Source of the DNA: Labyrinthula sp. Ha
Taxonomy: Eukaryota; Sar; Bigyra; Labyrinthulida; Labyrinthulaceae
Length of the DNA stretch: 64,000 nt
Assembly: GCA_015227615.1 (NCBI GenBank)
Contig: JAALGZ010000026.1
Coordinates: 434,001 to 498,000, forward strand
Direction of reading: 5' to 3'
Shown: in pieces, positions 45,672 through 57,715 of the stretch
How positions within the stretch are numbered: position 1 is the stretch's first letter
Layout: the number at the start of each line of letters is the position of its first letter
Position numbers and translations under genes: made by a program
The notes under the pieces: generated by a model
What the model saw: only the letters and a program-made list of their open reading frames with translations
Database searches by the model: none
What the model was told of the DNA's origin: nothing

Positions 45672-47201
45672 CTACTTTTGTGACATCAATTCAGAGACAC
45701 TCCTTATCTTTCTTTCTACCTTATATTCCTCTCCCAAACATCTAATATTCCTCCTTCTAACAACCTCTAAATCTAACCGGAGATTGGTGTAGTCTCCAAT
45801 AGCTTGAACATTTACCCATGTCTGAAGCTTATTATATGTTTGTTGACGATTACGCCCCGGCATATATTCTAAAATCTCGTCATAATTAGCAAAACCAAAA
45901 TGCATCGCCAAATTCTTTAACAATAATGCTTGATGTATAGTCCAACCAAGTTCTACCCACTTCCCATCTAAATCACATGTAACTCGCGTAGCTTCCATTC
46001 CTTTCACTTGAAATCTTGCAATATTCACGGCTTCCCACTTCCATCCATTAGGATATGCAACTTTCAAATACCTCTTGGCCTCGTTCATCTCCCTAGTATT
46101 TTCCTCCGCTAAATATTTCATCACTAGTTTAGGTAAGTCTTCGAACATGATGTTAAGTGGTTCGCAGGTCCAATCCCTTTCATTACTAAAGCCTCCCCAT
46201 TCCACTTTTAATAAAAAACCTCCTGCTTCTTCTTTTATACCTCTGAATCGTTTCACTTCCAACTTTCTGCTGTCGTTCAAAAATGTTATCTTCGTTCCAG
46301 GGTTAGGAAGGAACTCACTTGGAGGAAAGAAAATAATACGAGAAGAATGCACCTCCATTGTTTTCCCCGTAATTGTTGCAACCTCATAGAGATGTTCGCT
46401 AAGTTGCTTCTTCACAATATATGGTCCAACCCACTGCGGCTTCAACTTTTCGTGTTTAATAGCTTTACTAACTAACACGAATTCTCCTTCACTGAAACAC
46501 AACGGGGTAAGTTTAAATCTCTTGTTATATAATGCATTCTGATACTCCCTCGCTCGTTGTGCAAATTCAAACGCTTTCTCCTGGTATGCTAAAATATCTT
46601 TTTGAACTTCTTTCGTCGACTCTTCTAAGGTCTTCTCCTGCTTTTCAGTCAAATCTAAAACTCCTGTTCTTCCTAATACATCCTTACACGGCATCTTTCC
46701 TGAAAATATTTGAAATGGTGATAAGTTTCCTCTAGATCTCATTGGCACAGAGTTTAAAAAATATTGCACTTTATCCAAAAGTATCGGCCAATTCTCTGCA
46801 GTCAGCGCCAACTCCGATATAAACGTCCTAAAGTGTTTTAAAATCTGTCTGTTCTGCACTTCAGTCGCACCATTCGTGAACGGAGCGTACGCGCATGAAA
46901 AACGTTGTGAACCTCCGCTTTCCTTGACGAACTCAGTCACCACCTGGTTCAGAAAATGAGACCCTTTATCCGAAATCAGCACAAAATCATCAGCTAGTTC
47001 GTAATGAGCATGAAAGATCCATAAAGCTTTAACTACTTCGCTCGCTTTGACCTTCTTGCATCTATGCAACATCGTCAATCTCGACAATGAAACAATTAAC
47101 GTCAAAATATATCCTTCTCTTTTGCTGAGATACAAAAAGTCACTCAATATGAACTCTGTACACCTTTTCCCTAAGCTTGTCACATTGAACGGTCTTCTCA
47201 T
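45672..47201 (-). pseudogene. D integrase core, chromodomain and tail
   Basis: A 509-codon open segment. Integrase core around FVLISDKGSHFLNQV and FTNGATEVQNRQIL, the GPY-like LKPQWVGPYIVKKQL block, then a chromodomain with VEWGGFSNERDWTCEPLNI. Another 150 residues of unknown sequence follow. A chromodomain places D near chromoviruses, which insert using histone marks. Confidence 0.75.
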
Positions 47202-47216
47202 TGTTTTTGCAGGTCG

Positions 47217-48554
47217 CTAACAATGAACGCATTGTCTTCTAAATCTCTTCCACCCCTCCATGAGAAGACTAGCCACCTCATCATCCAAAGGCGTGTATTC
47301 TTTCACAATTACTTTCTTCTCCAATACAGCAGCTCCATGATTAAAGGGCAAGTGTGTGTGCATCAACAGTGAAGGTATTATTGACGCAGTTACAATCAAC
47401 TTTCCTTCTCGCTTTTGCAACTCATCTATTCTCTCACCCAGATCTCTTCTTTGTAGCCCTAGCAAATAACCCTCATTCATCTTGGGCCACGACTCCGCGC
47501 AGTTCGGACTCCTCCAAATTAAATGCATCTCGTCCATTTTCCTCCAAAAATCATCTATGCCTGTAACTTCCTCCATCGACATCTCCAACGAATACGTAGT
47601 CAATAGCTCCTCTTCATCCCGGTTGCTTTCTGGGTTCAGCCATCTACTTAACGCGTCAGTTGCTACATTACAGTCTCCGTCGTTATGGTGAACCTCCAGC
47701 TGTAAATCTTGGAAAACTACACTCCAGTGAGACAACCTTTCAGAATAAACCTTTTTTCTACACAGGCTAGGGTTCAAAATATATACTAAATTGCGATGAT
47801 CCGTGAATAGAATTTTCCTGGCTGAGTTGCCTTTTAGATAATAATCATACTTTCGAGATGCTGCAATCACTGGAAACAACTCCTTCGAAGAAATATACCA
47901 ATCCAGCGTTGAGCCTACAAAAGTACCACTAGACATCGCTATGACTTTAAACTGCGTTGCTAAGATTTGCTTCACGTCAATTTCTTCCTCTGCCTGACAT
48001 ATAAAATACACCCAATGCTTCTTTGAAGCGTCCACAAACAAAATGACACCCAACTTCGCATCAAAATACCCTAGTGTCGCTGTGAATGATTCTTCTAGTT
48101 TTTCTACCCGCTCCCTATAAGCTAAATTCCTTTCTTCTGTCCAAACAATGATCTCCTTCCTTCTTTCCAATGCTTTTATCTTTCCAACTATGGAATATTT
48201 TTCCGTAAGTATGAACCTCAATCGAGCAAAATATGGTAATATTCCTGCGATCCAATTTCGAATGAAGATAAGCTGTGGCAGCTCATGTACATATTTTGGT
48301 TTTCTCCTGCCTAAAAGATCAACAACGCATTTCTTATCCAGCCTGTGACCCTCCTCCGTCAATAAATGTCCACATAAAACAGCATCTTTTAAAAAAAAAT
48401 CACAATTAGTTATATTCAACCACAATCGCTTCTGTGTTAGCTGCTTCAAAAACTTCTTCGTAACCAGGCAGAATTCTTTAAGCGTTGCTCCCAGCAATAT
48501 AGTGTCATCTATCCATTGCAAAACATTTCTACAAAATAACCCCTCCGGTTCCAC
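47217..48554 (-). pseudogene. D RT (3' part), RNase H and integrase N-terminal region
   Basis: RT active-site block QWIDDTILLG, then RNase H (FVDASKKHWVYFIC, TDHRNLVYIL, DALSRW) and a stretch leading to the integrase zinc region. Part of fossil D. Confidence 0.75.
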
Positions 48555-48688
48555 ACCTCTCTTATTTTTCTTTCCGAAAACAGTGCTGGTGTATTACACC
48601 AACCTTGTGGTGCTCCTTTGAAGCTGTAGCATAAACCCCACGGCGTGCAGAATGTAAAAAATCGCTGCGAATCCTCTTGCGTTGGCAA

Positions 48689-51040
48689 TTAGTCAAAGCC
48701 ACTCAATAAATCGTGCTGACCAAAATATCTCATCCCTTTAACCTTAGACAGCTGATTATTAATATCTGGTAGCGTAGAATCTACTTTCCTGGTGTAATAA
48801 TTCAGCGGCCGGAAATCAACGACAAATCGGTACTTCTTTGGTCCTGCTTTAGGTACAATTAAAGACTGCATAGATATCGTCTGGTTCCTATTCGGCTTGA
48901 TTATTCCAGCTCTCAACATCTGCTTGATCCTGTTCCTAAGAAAATCTTCCTTTTCCGGTCCCATCGGCCTCGACGTACACACGCCCACTTCATCTTCATT
49001 CTTCACACTACATTCAATAGGCTATAACTTTGATATTTGAGTTGGACTCTTGTCATCTCCAAATACTTGAGCGTTGTTCATAAGTATCTCTCTTAGATAA
49101 TTTAGGCCCTTTGCTGAAACTATATTCTCCTTCATTATATCCACCAACTTCTCATTTATTATTTTCTTTAGCCTCAAATTATCTTCTTCAATCGACACTT
49201 CCAAGTTTTCTCCTATGCCATATTCATCCTTTAATATTTCATCCTCATACACTTTAAATATTATAGGCGTCTTCTTCCCCCCAACAATTCCAACCCCTTT
49301 GACACTAACCTCTTTTACTTTTATCCCCTTCTTCTTTCTTCTTAACACCTTCTTTACAAACCAATCCATCATAACCTCATTAGCTACCTTCATCTCTGTC
49401 GACGTACATTCTTTGGCTCGTTTCCTCAATACTTGAAGTGGACTCAGCCCATGTTTCCCTAAAAGATCATCTCCTAAAAGTAAATTTGTCCATCCTTCCA
49501 CCTCATTCACCAATAAAACTTCTACCTCCCCAAAATCATATTCCTTCCTTTCACCCAAACGTATGTTCATCCTCATTACCCCTGAATGCGTCACCCAATG
49601 CTTGACCCCGTTTGCGACTCTAACTCTAATAGGTTCTCTTAATTCTCTTAAGCGACTACAATATCCCTCAAATCTGCCCCTTGCTGCGGCAGATGTATCC
49701 GCACCAGAGTCCAGACAACTACATACTACAAACTGCTGGCCATCCTTTTCCACTACTACATCATACGTTTTCTCATCCGCCTTACTCCCCAGAAATATAT
49801 CTATGCTTGCCATTGATAAGTCTTGCTCATATCCTCCCATCTCCTCTCTTGCTATCATTGTTAGACTTCCAACTTCATCACTTTGAACATTCTCAAAAGG
49901 TAATATTAATGCCTCAGGTTCCTCCTTTTCTTGTACCTCAGAGTTCTTTTCTTCCTCATCATTTTCCACCTGCTGCATCTTACGTCCTTTATCCAAACAC
50001 TTTCTCTGCGCTTTCAATTGTAGCCTTTCCTTGTACCTCTTGAACCGCTCCACCATTACATTATCCGGCGGCCTAATAAATGGTCTAGGATTTTGTTTCC
50101 CTCCAGCCACAAGGTCTCTTTTCGCATAGCAGTTGTCTTCCTTGTGACCATATCTATGGCAGAATGGGCGCGGGTCTAAACTCTCACTACTTCCATTCAA
50201 TCCCCAATTATCAGCTTGCTTCATATTGAAACATCCTATCTTATCCTGAGGCTCCGATATTTCAATCCTTTTCACTTCCTTTTTTATAAATCGACTTCCA
50301 CTTATCCTGTGCTTTATTTCATTTTCATACGGACTACCTTTACACATCTTCTACCTTACATAGTACGGTGGTATGCAGCTTATAATATATCTTTCCAAAT
50401 TCTTTAGGTCCAGATTGCAGAGTGAGGGTTTAATCGTCAGCATATCTTGTCGCACCTAAATATAACTGGGTAGTAACCTAAAAATAGATGAACATATTTT
50501 CTTCTTTGAACGCGCACTTTCCTCTGGTAACAATTCAAGAATATCCCTGATTTCACTAAACATAGCTTTAACAGCATTTTCTTCTAAAATTCCCAAGTTG
50601 AACCTAACATTATTCAATATAACCTAGTCAGGAGCTTTTAGGTCCTTCATTTTCTCTTCGTCCACTATCTCCTGTAAATGTTTAATCAGCACATTATTAG
50701 ACTTAGTCACGTTCAATCGTTTCAGGTGTTTAAACAGCATCATATCCATCTTCACGTTCAGGTTCACCCTCTTTCGTTGTGTCTCATTTAATCTTTTATA
50801 CTGCGAAATAAAGAGTTCGCAACTCTGCTTCGAAAGCTCGGTTAACTTATCAATTTCGAAGTCCATGCAGCACTCTTCATCTCGCCGGTTATTGCGGCTT
50901 ACCTCCCGCAGCACATTACCAAGATCCGTGAGCAAAGTATTAATTTGGCTCGAGTTCAATGTTCTATTTCGTCCACTATCAGATCGAGCTCCAGTTCCTG
51001 TATTTTCAGCTCCATTAGTATTCTCTGTGTTTCCCGACAT
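48689..51040 (-). pseudogene. D gag, protease and RT 5' part
   Basis: Three neighbouring open segments: 50624-51040 (gag N-terminus), 49022-50347 (end of gag with a knuckle-like HRYGHKEDNC, acidic linker, protease CLDSGADTSAA and connecting part) and 48689-49006 (RT with FVVDFRPLNYYT and DLLSGFD). Part of fossil D. Confidence 0.75.
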
Positions 51041-51068
51041 TATTGTAATCCAAGGGAATATTGATCAA

Positions 51069-51356
51069 TATTCGGTTATTACTAATATCTGGTAAAATTT
51101 TCATAAAGACATCTTATTCTTCGGTATGCAATAAGGGAAACCTTAGTTCAGTTCAGTTACACTTTTTCACAGGTTCTTAGTTCTTAATTCGTACGACGGT
51201 TCGTATCTTCCAAGATTCCTTTTACGTCCCTAATTTTACACAATATGACATTACTCCAATATATCTCAAATAATAAGGTACTCACAGGAATGAGCACTTT
51301 GCTAATCCCGAGTCACCGTTTCAGTTCAGCTCAAATATACCAATTTATTCACAACA
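51069..51356 (-). repeat. 5' LTR of D
   Basis: 288 bp; differs from the 3' LTR at about 16 positions. Confidence 0.85.
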
Positions 51357-51360
51357 TCTT

Positions 51361-52530
51361 AAATCCAAAGTTGAGTATAGTTTAGAACTAGCCAACGCTC
51401 CTTTAATATCATTGAGGGAGGGAAGACCTTGTCCACTAACATTCAAGTACTTATTGACGTTGAAAAATGGAGTGACAATTCTCCAATTTTTCTTTTCTGA
51501 TTCATCTTTATTGATAGTTGAGGGTTTAGCAACTGGAAAGATACTACTTCTGAATTGAGATTGGGAAGGCTCTAAATATCCTTCTTTCGAACCTTTATCA
51601 ATCCAATCTTTTATGATTTGCATTTCCTTAACATTGAGTGGCTTGGCCTTCGAAATCTTTTCATTAATTAAACTTGGATCTTGATTCAAAATAATTTCTA
51701 AAGGTTTCAGCTTCAAGGCTCCACCTTTGAACTCTGAAAAGTCTTGAATGTTCTTTAACAATTGATTTGATCAGTGAAGCTTGTCTGTTTATTTCTTTCA
51801 CTGGAGTTAGATCTTTAGCCTTTTAAATTCTTTGTTGAACATCTGCTTCTAATTCTTCAAAAATTTTATTTATGTCAACCTCGTTGTTGTTGTCGTGTTT
51901 CAGCTTATTCCATTGATATAAAGTATTTTCCGCATATTCATTTATATAAAGTAAAGTTTGTGTAACGGTAGGAGGTTGTAATTGCGATACCAGGTTAAGG
52001 TTTTGGTTCTCAGAAGAGATCTCAACTAACGGAATTTCAATACCACTGCCTATAGACCAAATATTTTGTTCCAAGTCAATAACTGTATTTCTTGCAGCCC
52101 CCATACCTAGAATGATGTCAACCTGTAATCTGTCTAAAATTTTAAATTCAACCACTTTTGCGTACCCTGCAACGACAATAGGAATACTGATTTTTCCATA
52201 CAATTTAAGTACACTTCCGTCAACGTTCTGGGCTGTGGAGTTATATTCCTGTAGGTTCTAAACACTCTTGAAATGCTGGTTGAAATATTTTACACTGACT
52301 GCATTCATATGGGCATCTATGTCCAGTAAAGCAATGCGCTTTTCTCCGAAGATTTCTATTTCGGACCCCTCCAGGGGGCGGACGGAACACCCTTCATTAG
52401 TCCGACTGTTTCTTTCTGGTCCGATTTAGGAGGTGTCACAATTCCATCCTTGTCATTAACACAATTTTGCATTACTACATTTATTCCTTGCCCAGTTTTT
52501 TGACGAAAAGAACTATTTAAGGAACCCGAT
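51361..52530 (-). pseudogene. G1 protease and RT 5' part
   Basis: The segment 51823-52203 resembles a retropepsin-like region (VDIILGMGAARN); 51361-51761 is the N-terminal RT with WRIVTPFFNVNKYL and LYSTLDLR, cut by D. Part of fossil G1. Confidence 0.65.
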
Positions 52531-52535
52531 TTTTA

Positions 52536-52564
52536 TACGCCAGCGTAATTTGCACCACTCTTCC
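52536..52564 (+). repeat. Left TIR of M
   Basis: Begins TACGCCAGCGTA (a palindrome-like motif) and ends CACTCTTCC. Confidence 0.75.
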
Positions 52565-52725
52565 GTCAGGGATTGTAAAGGGGGTTTAAGCAATTAGGAC
52601 AGGGTGTAGCGGTAATGTTTTCTGGTGGAGTTTCATAAAGGTTAACGGAAGCTTAATAGCAGAACTTCAATTTCCAATTCTCTGAGCCCAAATTTTGTGA
52701 AAACAACAAGCAAAAAAATACAAGT

Positions 52726-54798
52726 ATGGAAACACTCCTTTTTGCTCCTACGAAAGAGGAATTAGACCTCCAAAAAGGAAACCAAAGCGAAACAAACGAC
52801 AGTTGGATCAGTTACAGAGGTTCTACACCAGAAAAGATGTTGGAAATTGTGAAGAACGTAAGTGCTAACCGATTTAGAGTTAAAAAACAGTCATCCCACA
52901 ACTTTTCGGAAGAAGAAAATAAAAGAATCTTTGGATTTAGTAAAAAAAAATTACGTAGATGTAAATTAAAATGTGTGTCTTCTAAAAATTGTACTTTTGA
53001 GTTAAACTTTAAGTTTGATCTCAAATTAGGAAAATACATTTTCCAAGTAAAATGCTTAGATCACTGAGGACATGAAGTAGAAGCAAACAAAAATGAAAGA
53101 AAGTTTCAGCCAGACTTAAAACCAGCTGAATTAAGAATGTTAAAGTACCTTGGAATTGCTGACACTCCCTTAACATCAGTGGAAGTAGCACTTCATCGGG
53201 AATTTCCAGGGATTTACTTTGACAAAGAGTTACTAAAGCGTCAATTAAAGAAGGCTAGAGAAGAAGGAAGAGATTCAGAAGATACTAATGTTCAAATTTT
53301 AATTAGAACAGGTAAAAGATGTCTAAGTAATGGAGGAAACTTTGAGCTCTACTACTCAAATGACACAGAAGGAAGACCTAGGCTAAAAGGTTTAACATTT
53401 CAAGAACAACTACAAGTAAAATTCAAAAATATTTATTCGGGGTCAATACAAATTGACACCACCCATGGTTTGTCACGCTATATTTTTGTAGCAATGTTTC
53501 CCGTGGGAGTTGATTGCTTCATGAAAACTGTTAATTTCGGTTGTACATTAATGCAAACCGAAAACCATGAGCAAGTCATCAGAGGATTAAAGGATCTTGG
53601 TCTTGAACACACAGAAGTTATGATGAGCGATGGTTCCTTGGCCTTAGCAAAAGCAGCAAAACTTCTTGGAGCTGAACATGTGAGATGTGTTAAACATTTT
53701 GCTGCATCTTTTTCTTCTGGAGCAAAGGGATTAAGAGGTCCGTATGTAAGTGACTTCCTTGATCGTGTCAACCAGAATGTGAGGGAGGACTTTCATACAA
53801 ATGAAAAAATTGAGGCCCATCTTCAGAAGCTAAGCTTTGATTTTCTAGAGCTCGAACAACAACAGTTCCTAAAAAATATTAATGTACACAAAGAAAATAT
53901 ATGTTGGACCTATGTAAAAAGAAAATTAACATTTGGTCATGTTTCTACTCAACCTGTTGAGGGGTTTCATGCTAAATTTAAGAGTAGTGCTCAACTTTCA
54001 TCTAAACAAAAAAGTTGGACAATTGATCAAGTAATTAGTTTTCATGAAAAACAAGTTGTTGATTATACAAATTCTACATTGAAAAAGTTGAAAAAACTAA
54101 TTTCCAAAGGGGAAGATATTTCTGAGGAGGTTGATAAGATGTTGACCAGTGAAATTAAGAAAGTTACTGGATGCTACGTTGTTGCTGACAATGGAGACCG
54201 GACCTATATTGTTTCAGAAACAGAGAATGATGTTTCTAGATTATATAATGTTGAAGTAAGAGATATCAATGGCTGGGTTCATCCTGAATGCAGTTGCTCA
54301 ACATGGACTAATTTGAAACTACCTTGTCGTCACTATGCTAGGATCTGCGTCAGATTAAAAAGAAAATATATTGACAAGGTAAACCTTTTGCCTAGATGAC
54401 GTTTTCAAGAACATCCTCTTCATGAAGTTGCATTAAAAGAACTTGGACGAGCAACAACTCCTGAAGAGGGAGTTTTAAATTTCAATGTGAAAGTTCCTGG
54501 CTTTAAAGAGTTGAAAGTTCCAAAGAAACTAGGTGTAAGATTTTCCATGCTCAAGACAGCTTGCAGGGATCTATGTGAAGAAGCTCAACATAGTACAGAT
54601 GAGGGGTGGCGAAAAGCATATGCAACTGTCATAAAAATGACAGATGCATTGAAACAAAATGCAGATGGTGACTTTTCCGAGGTGGATATGTCACTCTCTC
54701 AACATTCTGGATCAACAATCTTATCACCGAGAAAGAGAAAGATGCGAAGAAAAGGTAGTGTAGTTGGAAGTCAAAGTCGCTTGAACTTTAACACTTAA
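52726..54798 (+). pseudogene. MULE transposase of M, open except for two in-frame TGA codons
   Basis: 690 codons in one frame, interrupted only by TGA at 53065-53067 (codon 114) and 54397-54399 (codon 558). It is the transposase: it cuts and joins DNA at the element ends. Domains: a WRKY-GCM1/FLYWCH-type zinc finger (Cys at about codons 86-95, CLDH then GHE at about 111-116), the MULE DDE core with IDTTHG (Asp 244), MMSDGS (Asp 302) and QPVEGFH (Glu 412), and a SWIM finger CSCx9CRH (Cys 522, 524, 534, His 536). All catalytic residues are present. The first TGA matches a Ser codon in the E transposase, the second sits in LLPR-x-RFQEHP. A zinc finger plus MULE plus SWIM resembles Phantom-type MULEs of animals. 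The ATG is the first in frame. Confidence 0.85.
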
Positions 54799-54988
54799 GT
54801 AGCTTTTCCTATATAGTACTCACCTACAACCTTTTCTTCTAACAACTCAGTTTTCTCTTGCGAAGTTTTCCTATACAGTACTCACTTCACAACAACCTCG
54901 ATCCACACCTTCATTGTAATTAAGTAGAAACCCTTCAAACTCGTCTTCGTAAAACTAAATATAATATATTGAATTGAAAACCATGTAC

Positions 54989-55092
54989 CTAATGATCAAC
55001 CACGGAATTGTTTTATGCATCGTGGGATAGTAAATGTGTGCAAGAGCTGCTAAATGATCAACCACGGAATTATTCTATGCATAGTGGGATAG
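54989..55092. repeat. Direct duplication in the 3' region of M
   Basis: A 43-bp segment (ATGATCAACCACGGAATT...GGGATAG) occurs at 54990-55030 and again at 55051-55092 with few changes. A second small duplication with TCCTGATCCCTRTGCC follows at 55170 and 55233. Confidence 0.7.
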
Positions 55093-55407
55093 CTTCTGTA
55101 TATATCTTGAAGGCCGTTCAATTGATCAGTTTTCAAACTTTTCATCCAACGGCCCTATAAAATAAGAGCATCCTGATCCCTATGCCTACCCCCAATCAGG
55201 AAACCCACAATATACGTATCTTTTTCCAAACAGCTTTTAATCCTGATCCCTGTGCCCACCCACAATATACCTTTCCTCTTGAAACCTAAAATAAATTAAA
55301 AAAAAAACTATACCTAAAGCCCAAGCAAGGGTTATGGATCTGGTTTTGCAGATCTGTGTGGGTCTATGGTTAGTTTTTTACCAAAAGCTAAACCTAGCCC
55401 CTGTTAT

Positions 55408-56130
55408 GGTTCATATATATAAAGAATTTATTGTTTTCTTGTTCACCTCTTCGATCCTTGCTCATGTTCAGGTGTAACTATTTTCTTTGTAAATCCGGTT
55501 CTTAAAACTTTGAAATCTTTGAAATTGGTTTCAATTTTCATATCTGTGTTTCCAACTTGAACTATGTGTGTAACTGGTTCATATAATAAGTTGTTATCAG
55601 CTTTAACAAACGGGATTAAATCCTTCGCGTTCTGTTTCTGGAAGTGCCTGGTCTTAGAACCGCTTATTAAAGCTGATAACTGTTCAAAATATGTTTCAAT
55701 CTCGCATTCTATGTTTTCAACGTGAACTATATATATCTGGTTCATATAAATAAAGGATTTATTGTTTTCTTCTTCACCTGGTCAATCCTTCGGGTTCTTC
55801 TGGTGCAACTGTTTGTTTTTAAATCCGTTTATTGAAACTTCTAAATCTTCGACATTGGTTTGAATTTCCATATCTCTGTTTCCAGCGTGAACTGTATATA
55901 TATCTGGTTCATATAAACAAAGAATTTATCGTTTTCTTCTTCACCTGGTCAAACCTTCGGGTTATTCTCCTGTAACTGTTTTCTATCTAAATCCATATGT
56001 CGAAAGTTCTAAATCTTCATATTTTGTTTCAATTTCCATTTCAATGTCTTCAGCTTCATCTATGTGTCTAACTGGTTCATATAAATAAAGTTTTTTTGTT
56101 TTCTTCTTCACCTGATCAATCCTTGAGCTT
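55408..56130 (-). repeat. Tandem array of about 167-bp units in M, antisense-coding for about 55-residue repeats
   Basis: Units begin with GGTTCATATA at 55408, 55576, 55739, 55906 and 56074 (spacings 168, 163, 167, 168). On the minus strand a unit reads about 55 residues with a shared pattern: YEPVxHIxxVxN, then MEIET-xEDLxV and a Gly-Phe-Lys segment. An open piece of it is at 55443-55745. The unit is close to a multiple of three bases and the amino-acid pattern is better kept than expected, so it may be a decayed repeat protein gene. It is convergent with the transposase. I do not know the protein. Confidence 0.6.
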
Positions 56131-56220
56131 CATTGGATATTTATTATCCATTTGCAATTTTAATTGTAATTGTTGGTTTTTTGATTTTTTATTTTGGGCA
56201 ATTGTGGTATTGGTAGAATT

Positions 56221-56249
56221 GGAAGAGTGGCGTATTATACGCCAGCGTA
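56221..56249 (-). repeat. Right TIR of M
   Basis: Inverted match to 52536-52564; read inward, begins TACGCTGGCGTA and ends CACTCTTCC. Confidence 0.75.
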
Positions 56250-57458
56250 GATAAATATTATTTCACCATATAAATAAGAGTTTCCAGAGTTGACCTGACC
56301 TGAACCATTAGAACGCCTGTTCCTATTAAACATTTTCTCTGCTGCTTCATGATGTTTACCCAGATGATTCCTCGCACACGTTGGACAAGTCACTTTTCTG
56401 TTGCATTGGTGGACGTCTTTCGTTCTCTGTGCCCTAAAAAGCTTGATGGATTCATCGCAGGAGAAGCAGGCTCTATAACGAATCATAGGAAGATTTATTG
56501 GACCTGAATATTGAATTGACTGAAGCATCACTTTCTCGACATTATTATTTGAAGCAAACATTTTACAAGATAACTCAACTTTCATGAGAAAATTCCTTGG
56601 AATGAGCGCATTCCAACTTTCTATATCAGTTGACTCCATTTTCTCATTCCACAGGTCATAAAATTTTGCTCTTAAGTGTCCAGGTTTCTATATATTTTCA
56701 GTAAAGAAAGTAATAGCTTTAAAATTGGTTCATGCTCTTGGTTTTGTTTTTAAAAAAAGTGAGCATTTATAATTGAAGGATTGTACATCAGCTAAAAATG
56801 TCTTCAAATTATCTGAGAAAGACAAATTTGAGTTCAATTTAAAAGCTTGAAGTTTATTTTGAGCTTCTAGAGTTAATAATTCTGAGTTGTACGAAGCCTC
56901 AACAGCTTCTAAATAACTATCTAAATCGTTGTCTTTTTCTGGTCTAATTTGAATCTGAATTTTCATCGGCAAAACAGCTGGTAGTTTATTAAGTATAGAG
57001 ATATTGTGATAACATGTTTTAAGTTGCTTACAACGAGCAACCAAAAGTAATATCTTCGCTTAAAAATCGCTATCTTCGGAGGAGATAGTTGATCCAAATC
57101 CGTCTTTGAAAGGAGGCAAAGGTTTAAAAATTTGAGGTGTATCTTCAACATTTGTACGGCCAGGACCACTGCTGACCTGCATTCTAGCCTTTACCTTAGA
57201 ATTTTCCAACTCCAGTTTATTCAGTTTTTCAAGGATTTGCTTCAAATATTCATTGGTACCCATACTCGTTTTCTTCAGTTTCTTATTCGTCTGTCTTCGT
57301 GATGTATGCGTTTCAGGTTGAAAAGAAGTAAGCTCAGAAAAAAGGAAGTTTGCTATTCTTTGAAGTGTATCAGTAGAAGAGGTACCTAAGTTGGTATCCT
57401 CAGACGACTCAGATAGGGTTGATGTTTCTTCTCTTTTGCCAGTTACTCTATCGGTCAT
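56250..57458 (-). pseudogene. G1 gag
   Basis: Two to three open segments: 57060-57458 (Ser/Thr-rich N-terminus with a Lys-rich helix), 56730-57044 (capsid-like helical part) and 56235-56639 (zinc-binding tail CFSCDE...CPTCARNH). A second, more decayed copy is G2. Fossil. Confidence 0.75.
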
Positions 57459-57477
57459 ACGATGAGTATCTTTAAGT

Positions 57478-57715
57478 TGTTGTGTTTGAAAGTCGGAGGA
57501 GAATATGTAGTCAAAGGGAATGTAGAAAAGCTTTCAGAAGGAACTTATCAGAACTTAAAGATAACTCTTGTTGTTCTTATTCTACACTTATGCAATTTGG
57601 TTTCCAAAGGTATTCATAAAATCAAGGTAACTAATAACCATCGTGAACTTATATTCAATACCAACAGTACCTTCCCGAAATGTTCATATAGGAGCGAAAA
57701 ACCGGATATACAACA
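57478..57715 (-). repeat. 5' LTR of G1
   Basis: 238 bp, TGTTG...CAACA; 4 percent different from the 3' LTR. Confidence 0.85.

Larger units (their letters stand above)
44148..51356 (-). mobile_element. Ty3/gypsy chromodomain-type retrotransposon D, inserted in G1 RT
   Basis: 7.2 kb with 288-bp LTRs and a TCTT target duplication (44144-44147 and 51357-51360). The G1 RT reading (STLDLR then ESFFHMP) is continuous across its flanks. Parts in order: gag (51040-50624 and start of the next segment) with one HRYGHKEDNC knuckle-like motif, protease with CLDSGADTS, RT with an IDD form of the active site, RNase H, integrase, a chromodomain (LLKVEWGGFSNERDW), and an extra downstream ORF. The LTRs differ at about 5-6 percent of positions. 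The element is broken in a few places but long segments remain open. Confidence 0.88.
52536..56249 (+). mobile_element. MULE DNA transposon M with 29-bp TIRs, inserted in G1
   Basis: 3.7 kb. The left end (52536-52564) and right end (56221-56249) are inverted repeats: both begin TACGC-NN-GCGTA and end CACTCTTCC. The G1 gag/protease reading resumes on either side. A 9-bp target duplication is only tentative: GATTTTTAT and GATAAATAT (6 of 9). Contents: a transposase (52726-54798), a 0.7 kb tandem array, and unique AT-rich DNA. A diverged copy of its left 150 bp occurs at 60731-60880. Confidence 0.85.
41594..57715 (-). mobile_element. Ty3/gypsy LTR retrotransposon G1, carrying two nested insertions
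   Basis: LTRs of 239 and 238 bp (TGTTG...CAACA) bound the element. They differ at about 4 percent of positions. Without its two inserts (D and M) it is about 5.2 kb. Parts in transcription order: gag (57458 down to 56250) with a CFSC...CPTC zinc-binding region, then M, protease and start of RT (about 52530-51361), then D, the rest of RT with YCDD and RNase H (44143-42803), and integrase (42760-41849) with catalytic-core motifs. The order RT-RNase H-integrase is Ty3/gypsy. It sits in ORF2 of E2. It is broken, even apart from the insertions, at a handful of places. Confidence 0.88.

Noticed and set aside
52726-54798. TGA reassigned to Trp in this genome
   Set aside because: All Trp codons in the zuotin and MsrB-like host genes are TGG despite high AT content; under reassignment some should be TGA. 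Zuotin also ends at TGA. The first TGA in M aligns with Ser in E.
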